From Hyphomicrobiales bacterium (lineage in GTDB: Bacteria; Pseudomonadota; Alphaproteobacteria; Rhodobacterales; Rhodobacteraceae), in assembly GCA_003558415.1 (NCBI GenBank), contig PWLT01000434.1:1-6882 (forward strand): a DNA stretch of 6,882 nt. Direction: 5' to 3'. The notes under the pieces were generated by a model that had not been told where the DNA came from, made no database searches, and worked only from the letters and a program-made list of their open reading frames with translations. The position numbers and the translations under genes were made by a program. Numbering within the stretch: position 1 is the stretch's first letter; each line of letters starts with the position of its first letter. Shown in pieces: positions 1 to 5,957 of the stretch.

Positions 1-38
1 GGGTTTTCGACACAGGGATGGCCCTGCCCATATTTCCA

Positions 39-67
39 TTGCAATATGAGCCTGCCTGCCCCATATT
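39..67 (+). promoter_or_regulatory. Candidate sigma70-type promoter of the cold-shock gene
   Basis: A -35-like TTGCAA (39-44) and a -10-like CATATT (62-67) are separated by 17 bases; each matches 4 of 6 consensus positions. Transcription would start near 74 and leave a leader of about 119 nt before the cold-shock start codon, in line with the long leaders typical of csp genes. The region is visibly less GC-rich than the rest of the window. This is a visual match only; other start sites are possible. Confidence 0.35.
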
Positions 68-87
68 GCGTGGGCGACGTTAAGACT

Positions 88-127
88 ATCGACCACTGTT
101 CTCCGTCTACGGCCACAGTCAATCGAT
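88..127 (+). promoter_or_regulatory. Foldable 5' leader hairpin of the cold-shock mRNA
   Basis: An elongated stem can be drawn: ATCGA (88-92) with TCGAT (123-127), ACTGT (95-99) with ACAGT (115-119), and CCG (103-105) with CGG (110-112) around a TCTA loop, with small internal loops between the three helices. A second stem, GCTGCC (147-152) with GGCAGC (164-169), lies just upstream of the ribosome binding site. Structured leaders regulate csp translation or stability in well-studied bacteria; whether this one does so is inference. Confidence 0.35.
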
Positions 128-179
128 TAGCTACTGACTGAGCCAGGCTGCCGCAATTCCGTGGGCAGCGACACAAGAC

Positions 180-184
180 AGGAG
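180..184 (+). promoter_or_regulatory. Ribosome binding site of the cold-shock gene
   Basis: AGGAG lies 8 bases before the ATG at 193. It fixes the start codon and agrees with the conserved MxxGTVKWFN N-terminus. Confidence 0.75.
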
Positions 185-192
185 ACATCACG

Positions 193-399
193 ATGGCCAC
201 CGGCACCGTGAAATGGTTCAATTCCACCAAAGGCTTCGGCTTCATCCAGCCCGACGGCGGCTCTAAGGACGTGTTCGTGCACATCTCGGCGGTAGAGCGT
301 GCAGGGCTGCGCGGCCTCGACGACGGTCAGCAGGTCACCTTCGACCTCGAAACCGGCCGTGACGGGCGCTCTTCGGCGACCAATCTGGCGCTGGCCTGA
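193..399 (+). CDS. Cold-shock protein, CspA family
   Basis: A 68-residue single cold-shock domain (OB fold), the usual length for the CspA family. The N-terminus carries the family signature GTVKWFN; RNP1 is KGFGFI at residues 13-18 and RNP2 is VFVHIS at 27-32, the aromatic and basic surface that binds single-stranded RNA and DNA. Such proteins act in the cytoplasm as RNA chaperones, melting secondary structure at low temperature or during growth transitions. The start is supported by AGGAG 8 bases upstream. The gene appears monocistronic: a hairpin follows 13 bases after its stop and the next gene runs towards it. Its leader is unusually foldable, which would suit post-transcriptional control. 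Paralogues in one genome differ in inducibility, so whether this copy is cold-induced cannot be told from the sequence. Confidence 0.97.
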   Translation: MATGTVKWFNSTKGFGFIQPDGGSKDVFVHISAVERAGLRGLDDGQQVTFDLETGRDGRSSATNLALA

Positions 400-411
400 A
401 TCAGGGCCTTT

Positions 412-434
412 GGGGATCGGCGTTGCCGATCCCC
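412..434. terminator. Shared hairpin between convergent csp and PLD-family genes
   Basis: A perfect 10-bp stem, GGGGATCGGC (412-421) with GCCGATCCCC (425-434), closes a 3-base loop. It lies in the 37-base gap between the two convergent stop codons, starting 2 bases past the stop of the minus-strand gene. Neither strand shows a T-run after the stem, so it is not a textbook intrinsic terminator; it may instead protect mRNA 3' ends or act with Rho. Confidence 0.6.
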
Positions 435-436
435 GC

Positions 437-1987
437 TCAGAGATGCGAATGGATCGGCAGATGGCCGATCACCCAGGAGGCCCCGCGTCGCAACGCCGGG
501 GCCTTCGGTTCATGAAAGACACGCGTACTCAATTCCCCACAGCCGCGGGTCCAGTGCAGGCGCTTGCCGTCGATGTCCAGCGCATGGGCGTTTTCGGGGG
601 CAGCGAGCCGGCGGAATTCCTGCGCCGTCTGCGCGACAAGATCGGGCGCATCGAACACCACGCCTGCCTCGATATTGAGAAAGGCCGAACGCAGATCGAA
701 ATTGAACGAGCCGATGAAGGCCACCTGGTCGTCGGCGACGAATCCCTTGGAATGCAGCATCGGGCCCGGACGCGGCCCCTCCATGGTCGGGGCGTACTCG
801 TATAGCCGAACCCCGGCGGCAAGCAGCGGGCGGCGGTAGCGGCGGTAGGCGCCATGCACGATCACATGGTTGGTTGTCGCGAGCGCGTTGGTCACGACCG
901 ACACCTTGACCCCGCGCGCGGCCGCCGCGACCAGTTGCGCCACCCCCTCCTGGCCGGGCACGAAATAGGGTGTGACCAGCAGCAGCGAGTTGCGCGCCGA
1001 GGCCATGACCGAGATCAGTTCCGCCGCCATCCAGTCCACATGACCACGCCCCGCCGCCTTCTCGGGCGGATCGGCGATCAGGCGCGCGCTGCCCGTCCAG
1101 CTCAGCGACTCGGGCGCGCAGGCGGCGCGGGCCGTCGCCGCATCATCGCTCGTGGCGGAGATCCGCGCCAGCCAGTCGCGCGTCTCCCGCCGCGCGACGC
1201 TCGCCTCGACGCGTCTGCGGAACCGCTCCAGACCGGATTCGTAATCGCGCCAGAACGCCGCGATGGGCAGCGCCTGCGGGCTGTTCCAATACCTGTCGAA
1301 GAGCGCCGCAGCCTCCGCGACCAGCGGCCCGACGAACAGCAGATCGGCGTCGCGGTTGTTGCGCTGCCCGGCGCGGCTGGCATCGAAGTATTCATTGCCG
1401 ATGTTGCGCCCGCCGGTGATCCCCAGCCTCCCGTCGGCCAGCCAGAGCTTCGCATGCATCCGGCGGTTGAGGCGCACGAGGCCCAGCAGCATATCGAGCC
1501 CCCGCCGCAGCGCCGTTCGGCGGTTGCGCACCGGGTTGAACAGGCGCACCTCGATCCCGTCATGGCCGTTGAGCGCGCGGAAACTCGGGTCGAGCCCCTG
1601 CGCGTTGACATCGTCGAGCAGCAGACGCACCCGCACGCCGCGATCGGCCGCAGCAAGAAGTTCGCGCGCCAGAAACCGCCCCGTCATGTCGTCGCGCCAG
1701 ATATAGTAGAGCAGGTCGAGGCTGCGCCCGGCGAGCCGGACCGATTGCAGCCGCTGGGCGAAGGCGTCGCGGTTGTCGAACACGCAGGCCAGCCCGCTCT
1801 CGCCCGGATGCGCGGCCTCCAGCGGGGCGATCAGCCGGTCGAGCGCAGTGGCCTCCGGCGCGACCGGCAGACTTTGCGACTGCGCGCCGCGCGCCTGGCG
1901 CGCGAAGCGGCCATAGGAATAGAGCGCCAGAACCGACGCCACGGCAAAGGCCGCCGCCACGGCGAGAAGCCACATCAGCACCGTCAT
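437..1987 (-). CDS. PLD-family phosphatidyltransferase, ClsC/YmdC-type cardiolipin synthase-like
   Basis: A 516-residue member of the phospholipase D superfamily. Both HKD motifs are intact: H178-A-K180 with D185 (followed by a GG pair) and H412-S-K414 with D419 (followed by GSFNFDLRS). Two such motifs form one active site that works through a phospho-histidine intermediate. Residues 5-25 are a hydrophobic N-terminal membrane anchor; the rest should be cytoplasmic. The segment ARLIADPPEK before the second half resembles the YmdC/ClsC subgroup, which in E. coli makes cardiolipin using phosphatidylethanolamine as the phosphatidyl donor. The substrate here is inferred; a phospholipase role is the alternative. 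The ATG at 1987 has no clear Shine-Dalgarno sequence, and the EEP gene ends 46 bases upstream on the same strand, so translational coupling is likely. No in-frame upstream start was found before the EEP stop. Confidence 0.88.
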   Translation of the reverse strand: MTVLMWLLAVAAAFAVASVLALYSYGRFARQARGAQSQSLPVAPEATALDRLIAPLEAAHPGESGLACVFDNRDAFAQRLQSVRLAGRSLDLLYYIWRDDMTGRFLARELLAAADRGVRVRLLLDDVNAQGLDPSFRALNGHDGIEVRLFNPVRNRRTALRRGLDMLLGLVRLNRRMHAKLWLADGRLGITGGRNIGNEYFDASRAGQRNNRDADLLFVGPLVAEAAALFDRYWNSPQALPIAAFWRDYESGLERFRRRVEASVARRETRDWLARISATSDDAATARAACAPESLSWTGSARLIADPPEKAAGRGHVDWMAAELISVMASARNSLLLVTPYFVPGQEGVAQLVAAAARGVKVSVVTNALATTNHVIVHGAYRRYRRPLLAAGVRLYEYAPTMEGPRPGPMLHSKGFVADDQVAFIGSFNFDLRSAFLNIEAGVVFDAPDLVAQTAQEFRRLAAPENAHALDIDGKRLHWTRGCGELSTRVFHEPKAPALRRGASWVIGHLPIHSHL

Positions 1988-2034
1988 CGCGACCGCACCG
2001 CTGTGCCGTCGGCTCGAATCCGCGGGCCGCTCAT
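1984..2034 (-). other. Possible 16-codon coupling ORF between EEP and PLD genes
   Basis: An ATG at 2034-2032 overlaps the TGA stop of the EEP gene (TGATG arrangement). It opens a 16-codon frame, MSGPRIRADGTAVRSR, whose TGA stop (1986-1984) overlaps the ATG of the PLD-family gene (ATGA arrangement). It would let terminating ribosomes reach the downstream start, which lacks its own obvious ribosome binding site. A frame this short can arise by chance in GC-rich DNA and the peptide resembles nothing I recognise. Confidence 0.25.
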
Positions 2035-2861
2035 CACACCCCCGTGCCCCGCGCCTCGTCGCGCAGCGCCGCGGCGACGTCCTCCTGCGTGGGCTCGGGC
2101 AGGCGCAGCCAGGCCTTGACCGGCAAGTGATCGGAGGCGATGCGCGCCAGCGCCGAGTCGTGACGCTCCAGCCGCAGCACCTCGGTGCCCGGGCTGGTCA
2201 TGATCCGGTCGAGCGCGAAGACCGGAAACCGCGCCGGAAAGCTCGGCACCGTATGCGTCTCGCCCTTGCGCGCGGCCAGCGGCGCGAGCGAGGAACGCCG
2301 GCGCAGCCGCCATTCGTTGAGATCGCCCATCAGCAGCGTCGGCGGGCTTTCCTCCTCCGCGCCCAGCGCCTCGACCAGTGCCCGCGCCTGTTGCAGGCGC
2401 GAGATGCGCAGCAGCCCCAGATGCGCCGCGATCACGCGCAACGGCCGCCCGTCATGCTGCAGGTCGACCACCAGCGCGCCGCGCGGCTCCAGCCCCGGCA
2501 GGCGGAGCGGGCGCACATCAAGGATCTCGGCGTTGCGGGTCAGCAGGACATTGCCATGCCAGCCATGCGCGGGCCCCTCGCTGCCCAGCTCCACCGGGGT
2601 GAGGCCGCTGATCTCGCGCAGTGCTTCAAGGTCGAGCAACCCGGCCCGCGCGCCGTAGCGGCGGTCGGCCTCCTGCAGGGCGACGACATCGGCGCCGATC
2701 TCACCGATCACCTGCGCCGTGCGGCCCGGATCGCGGCGCATATCCAGCCCGACGCATTTGTGCACGTTGTAGGAGGCGACAATCACAGCATCGCCGGGCA
2801 GGTCCCCGGTCTGCACGGAGCTGCGGGCGGCGGTTCGGGGGGAAAGGAGCGTTCTGAGCAT
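2034..2861 (-). CDS. Endonuclease/exonuclease/phosphatase (EEP) family hydrolase
   Basis: A 275-residue protein with the full motif set of the EEP (DNase I/AP endonuclease-like) superfamily: Y31-N32-V-H-K, L62-Q63-E64 for metal binding, H103-G-N104, catalytic H147 (AHLGL), G179-D180-L-N182, L217-D218-R, and S243-D244-H245-L-P at the C-terminus. These enzymes cleave phosphodiester or phosphoester bonds in nucleic acids, sphingolipids or inositol phosphates using a divalent metal; the substrate cannot be read from the motifs. No convincing signal peptide or membrane segment, so probably cytoplasmic. The first ~24 residues precede the domain. The ATG at 2861 is chosen because the fold begins soon after; the longer open frame upstream has no family sequence. 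Its ribosome binding site is weak. It is the first gene of a likely operon with the PLD-family gene, hinting at, but not proving, a phospholipid-related role. Confidence 0.85.
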   Translation of the reverse strand: MLRTLLSPRTAARSSVQTGDLPGDAVIVASYNVHKCVGLDMRRDPGRTAQVIGEIGADVVALQEADRRYGARAGLLDLEALREISGLTPVELGSEGPAHGWHGNVLLTRNAEILDVRPLRLPGLEPRGALVVDLQHDGRPLRVIAAHLGLLRISRLQQARALVEALGAEEESPPTLLMGDLNEWRLRRRSSLAPLAARKGETHTVPSFPARFPVFALDRIMTSPGTEVLRLERHDSALARIASDHLPVKAWLRLPEPTQEDVAAALRDEARGTGV

Positions 2862-2892
2862 GGAGTGAACATCGGGTGGCGCGCGGGCGCAT

Positions 2893-2978
2893 GCAAGGAT
2901 CTCACCTGTGCTAGGGCGTTCGGCGGGCGGCTTCAAGTCTGCCGCCATCCCGGCCCACCGGGGCCGCGCGATCCTTGC
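2893..2978. repeat. Nested inverted repeats, possible branched structure
   Basis: A perfect 9-base inverted repeat, GCAAGGATC (2893-2901) with GATCCTTGC (2970-2978), encloses two further stems: GGCGGC (2926-2931) with GCCGCC (2941-2946), and CGGCCC (2951-2956) with GGGCCG (2961-2966). Together they could form a branched RNA or cruciform. In DNA this rich in GC, such pairings also arise by chance. Confidence 0.3.
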
Positions 2979-3146
2979 GCCCCGGCAACAGCTGCGAGCG
3001 CATCGGTTGAGGCCAGGGAGGGCTGGTCGAGCTGTGTCCGGAGCCGGGCCCCGCCTCTCGGCAACCGGCGATCTGCAGGCGCGCACTCCATCTGGCGCAA
3101 GACCGCGGAAGCGGCTGCGGCGATGCGCGGTAAGCTCGGCGGCCAC

Positions 3147-3161
3147 ATTCGATTTGCGAAT
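3147..3161. promoter_or_regulatory. Candidate GlpR-like operator upstream of glpD
   Basis: The 15-base palindrome ATTCGATTTGCGAAT has perfect 5-base arms. It sits 58 bases upstream of the glpD start codon, in a locally AT-richer patch. A symmetric TTCG/CGAA core is the type of site bound by DeoR-family GlpR repressors, which sense glycerol-3-phosphate and control glpD in other proteobacteria. No glpR gene is in the window; the assignment rests on sequence shape and position. Confidence 0.4.
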
Positions 3162-3204
3162 CCCGCCTGCCCGGAGCAGTCTGCCCCGAGGATGGCGCCG
3201 GTTC

Positions 3205-3209
3205 AGGGG
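3205..3209 (+). promoter_or_regulatory. Ribosome binding site deciding the glpD start
   Basis: AGGGG lies 10 bases before the ATG at 3220. It supports that codon over the much longer frame that stays open upstream to 2908. Confidence 0.55.
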
Positions 3210-3219
3210 TACTTCGTTC

Positions 3220-4830
3220 ATGACGCAGCTGTCGCGGCCAGAGGACGGGCCCGCCGCGCGGCCCGGGTCAAGTGCGGAGGCGCCAGCCGATCTGCTGATC
3301 ATCGGCGGGGGCATCAATGGCTGCGGGATCGCGCGCGACGCGGCCGGGCGCGGGTTGAGCGTGATCCTCGCCGAAAAGGGCGATCTGGCGAGTGCGACAT
3401 CGTCGGGCTCGACCAAGCTGTTTCACGGCGGGCTGCGCTATCTGGAGTATTTCGAGTTCCGGCTCGTCCGCGAGGCGCTGCGCGAACGCGAGACGCTGCT
3501 GCGCGCGATGCCGCATATCAGCTGGCCGATGCGTTTCGTCATGCCCTACAGCAAAGAGATGCGTTTCGATGGCGACACCCCGGCGGCGCGCATGCTGGGG
3601 AGGTTCCTGCCCTGGATGCGCGGGCGGCGGCCGGCATGGATGATCCGCCTGGGGCTGCTGCTCTATGACCATCTTGGCGGGCGCAAGCTCCTGCCGCGCA
3701 GCACCTCCTTCAACCTGCCCGGCACGCCCGAAGGGGCTGCGCTGCAGGAACAATTCGAGCGGGCCTTTGAGTATTCCGACTGCTGGGTGGATGATTCGCG
3801 CCTCGTGGTGCTCAACGCGCGCGATGCCGCCGAGCGCGGCGCCACCATCCTCACCCGCAGCGAGGTGACCGGGGCACGACAGCAGGACGGGCTGTGGCGC
3901 GTCAGACTCGACGGCCCCGCGGGCGCGCGGGAGGTCCATGCAAGGATGATCGTGAACGCCGCCGGCCCCTGGGTCGGCAAGGTGATCCACGACACGCTGC
4001 GTCTCGACAGCCATGAACGCGTGCGGCTGGTGCGCGGCTCGCATATCGTCACGCGGCGGCTTTTCGATCACGACAAGTGCTATCTCCTGCAAGGCAGCGA
4101 CGGGCGCATCGTCTTTGCGATCCCTTATGAGCGCGACTTCACGCTGATCGGCACCACCGATGCCGAACATGACGATATCGCGCGCGCGCCCGAATGTTCC
4201 GAGGCCGAGCGTGACTATCTGTGCCGTTTCGCCAGCGCCTATTTCGCGCGCCCGGTCACTGCCGGGGATGTGGTGTGGAGCTATGCCGCGGTGCGGCCGC
4301 TGCATGATACCGGCCCGGGTTCGGCCACCGCGGCGACGCGCGACTACACGCTCACGCTCGACCGCTCGGCCGGGGCGCCAGTGCTCCACATCTTCGGCGG
4401 GAAGATCACCACCTATCGCCGGCTGGCCGAAAAGGCGCTGGAGAAGATCGGCGGCGTGCTGGCGCTGCACAGCGGGCCGTGGACGGCCGGCGCGCCGCTG
4501 CCCGGAGGGGATTTCGCCGTGGACGGGGCCGCGCGGCTGCGCGGCGATCTATTGGCGCGCCATCCGTTCCTGACCGAGGCGTGGGCGGAGCGTCTGGTGC
4601 GCGCCTATGGCAGTGAGGCGGCGCAGATCATGGGCGACGCGCAAGAGGCCGCGGATCTCGGCCGGGATTTCGGCGCCACGCTGAGCGAGGCCGAACTCCG
4701 ATGGCTGATGAGCCGCGAATTCGCCCAGCGCGCCGAGGATGTGCTCTGGCGGCGCAGCAAGCTCGGGCTGCGGATGCGCGCGCAGGAGGTCGCGGCGCTG
4801 GAGGACTGGATGCGCCGGCAGGCAGGGTGA
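3220..4830 (+). CDS. glpD: Aerobic glycerol-3-phosphate dehydrogenase, GlpD
   Basis: A 536-residue FAD-dependent dehydrogenase that oxidises sn-glycerol-3-phosphate to dihydroxyacetone phosphate at the cytoplasmic face of the inner membrane and passes electrons to quinone. Residues 25-45 hold the dinucleotide-binding fold (LLIIGGGINGCGIARDAAGRG). Strong GlpD signatures follow: ATSSGSTKLFHGGLRYLE (59-76), FEYSDCWVDDSRLV (183-196), NAAGPWV (246-252), RGSHIV (272-277), VRPL with Arg359 (358-361), and FGGKITTYRRLAEKALEK (392-409). The C-terminal helical domain ends with an RRSKLGLRM segment matching E. coli DALWRRTKQG. The E. coli protein is 501 residues; the extra length here includes about 20 residues before the FAD fold, rich in Pro and Ala. 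The start is supported by AGGGG 10 bases upstream. It stands alone, without glpF, glpK or glpR nearby; a palindrome upstream may be a GlpR site. Confidence 0.96.
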   Translation: MTQLSRPEDGPAARPGSSAEAPADLLIIGGGINGCGIARDAAGRGLSVILAEKGDLASATSSGSTKLFHGGLRYLEYFEFRLVREALRERETLLRAMPHISWPMRFVMPYSKEMRFDGDTPAARMLGRFLPWMRGRRPAWMIRLGLLLYDHLGGRKLLPRSTSFNLPGTPEGAALQEQFERAFEYSDCWVDDSRLVVLNARDAAERGATILTRSEVTGARQQDGLWRVRLDGPAGAREVHARMIVNAAGPWVGKVIHDTLRLDSHERVRLVRGSHIVTRRLFDHDKCYLLQGSDGRIVFAIPYERDFTLIGTTDAEHDDIARAPECSEAERDYLCRFASAYFARPVTAGDVVWSYAAVRPLHDTGPGSATAATRDYTLTLDRSAGAPVLHIFGGKITTYRRLAEKALEKIGGVLALHSGPWTAGAPLPGGDFAVDGAARLRGDLLARHPFLTEAWAERLVRAYGSEAAQIMGDAQEAADLGRDFGATLSEAELRWLMSREFAQRAEDVLWRRSKLGLRMRAQEVAALEDWMRRQAG

Positions 4831-4831
4831 G

Positions 4832-4874
4832 CCCCGCGCGCAACGGTGCGGGGAGACAACCGGCGCTTGCGCCG
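4832..4874. terminator. Two hairpins between convergent glpD and cyclase genes
   Basis: Just past the glpD stop, CCCCGCGC (4832-4839) pairs with GTGCGGGG (4846-4853), including one G-U pair, around a 6-base loop. It is followed by CGGCG (4861-4865) with CGCCG (4870-4874) around a CTTG tetraloop. Neither is followed by a T-run on either strand. The position between two converging operons makes a transcription-end role likely. Confidence 0.5.
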
Positions 4875-4907
4875 TCGACTCGGGCGCGCGCGCCGTAACC
4901 CTGCCTT

Positions 4908-5957
4908 TCAGGCCTCCGCCCCGGGGCGCGCGGCTTCGCTGCGCGGCGCGTCACCTGCAAGCCCGTCGTCGAAGACGGTTACCCGCCCGCGCCCGGCGCG
5001 CTTGGCGGCGTAGAGCGCCCTGTCGGCATCGCTGAGCAGGCGATCTGGTTCGGGTGCGGGGTAGAAATCGGTGCTGGTGATGCCGATGCTTGCGGCAATG
5101 CGGCAGGGGGCGCCGTTGTAATCGATCGGCGCCTCGAGCCGCGCGAGGATGCGCGCGGCCACGCGCTCCACCGCCTTCGGGTCGGTCAGGCCGGGTAGCA
5201 TCACCACGAATTCGTCGCCGCCCACCCGCGCGATCCGATCGGCCGTGCGCGTCTCCTCCCCCAGAATGGCGGCAACGCGCGCAAGCACATGATCGCCCGC
5301 GGCATGGCCGAGCGTGTCATTGACCGCCTTGAAATAATCGAGATCGAGATGCATCAGCCCGAACGGGCGGCGGGCGCGCACCGCCTCTGCCAGCGCCCGG
5401 TCCAGCGCGCGCCGGTTGTCGAGCCCCGTGAGCGTATCGGTCAGCGCCTGTTGTTCGGCCGCGGCTTTCGCCTCGCCCAGGCGGCGGTTGAGATCGCGCA
5501 GCTCGTCGAGAACGGCCGATTTCGCCTCCACCAGATAGAGCATCTCGATCGCCAGATCGGTGGGCGCGAAATCGGAATCGGTCAGCCGGTGCTCGCGCAC
5601 CGCATCGGAAATCGCGATCCCGAAGGAGAGATTGAGCATGATGCCATCCGCCGGCGTCAGCGGCACGGCAAGCCCCCTGAAGCTGGTATGCGGGGCCGCG
5701 CGCTGGGTGAGCTTGATCCGCGTGCCGGCCTGGGCGGCCAGATCCGCGACCCCGTCGAGGTTGCGCGGGCGCTGAAGCGCGAAGAGATCCATCAATTCCC
5801 GGCCGATAAGCGGCGTACCGGGAAAGAGCTTGCCCAGCGTCGCGCCCGCGCCGCGAATGCGCCCATCCGGCCCGAGCCAGAGATAGAGCGGCATCAGCCG
5901 CCCCAGCGCCGCGGTATCGAGCACCGGGGCGCCTGCCTGAATTGGCGTGAGGCTCAT
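4908..5957 (-). CDS. HNOBA-GGDEF diguanylate cyclase partnered with H-NOX
   Basis: A 349-residue cytoplasmic protein. Residues about 15-140 match the HNOBA (heme-NO-binding-associated) domain known from soluble guanylate cyclases and H-NOX partners: PLYLWLGPDGRIRGAGATL, then GRELMDLF and a following RP. Residues about 140-170 form a charged helix, probably the signalling coiled coil. A GGDEF domain (about 170-330) begins at DTLTGLDNRRAL (174-185) and has GGDEF at 246-250; the substrate and metal residues look intact, as does the inhibitory I-site R237-T-A-D240, five residues before GGDEF. It should make c-di-GMP from two GTP and be product-inhibited. No EAL domain and no membrane segment. Its ATG overlaps the stop of the H-NOX gene by four bases (ATGA), so the two are translated together and the H-NOX protein is the expected regulator. 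Confidence 0.93.
   Translation of the reverse strand: MSLTPIQAGAPVLDTAALGRLMPLYLWLGPDGRIRGAGATLGKLFPGTPLIGRELMDLFALQRPRNLDGVADLAAQAGTRIKLTQRAAPHTSFRGLAVPLTPADGIMLNLSFGIAISDAVREHRLTDSDFAPTDLAIEMLYLVEAKSAVLDELRDLNRRLGEAKAAAEQQALTDTLTGLDNRRALDRALAEAVRARRPFGLMHLDLDYFKAVNDTLGHAAGDHVLARVAAILGEETRTADRIARVGGDEFVVMLPGLTDPKAVERVAARILARLEAPIDYNGAPCRIAASIGITSTDFYPAPEPDRLLSDADRALYAAKRAGRGRVTVFDDGLAGDAPRSEAARPGAEA

Larger units (their letters stand above)
2862..3219. other. Divergent intergenic region between EEP gene and glpD
   Basis: About 358 bases without a supportable gene; open frames cross it on both strands but show no recognisable protein. It should hold the promoters of both flanking operons. 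A weak minus-strand pair, TTGAAG (2936-2931) and TAGCAC 17 bases further, could drive the EEP gene. The notable elements are a 15-base palindrome near glpD (3147-3161) and a nested set of inverted repeats (2893-2978). Confidence 0.6.

Noticed and set aside
854..2119. 421-codon plus-strand open frame opposite the PLD-family gene
   Set aside because: It is antisense to a gene with two intact HKD motifs, its translation is low-complexity and rich in Arg, His and Gln, and it matches no family I recognise. Such frames arise from the codon bias of GC-rich genes.
2908..3219. N-terminal extension of GlpD to 640 residues
   Set aside because: The added residues are Arg/Ala/Pro-rich with no GlpD similarity, and AGGGG with suitable spacing supports the ATG at 3220.
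2862..3416. N-terminal extension of the EEP gene to give a 460-residue protein
   Set aside because: The extra sequence runs through the divergent promoter region into antisense glpD and has no EEP motifs; the complete domain fits within 2034-2861.
2127..3668. 513-codon plus-strand open frame spanning the EEP gene, the intergenic region and the start of glpD
   Set aside because: It crosses three unrelated elements, overlaps glpD in another frame and shows no domain.
3268..4470. 400-codon minus-strand open frame opposite glpD
   Set aside because: Shadow of glpD codon bias; no recognisable protein.
4884..4893. Alternating GC run with Z-DNA potential
   Set aside because: Only ten bases long in a very GC-rich background; not distinguishable from composition.
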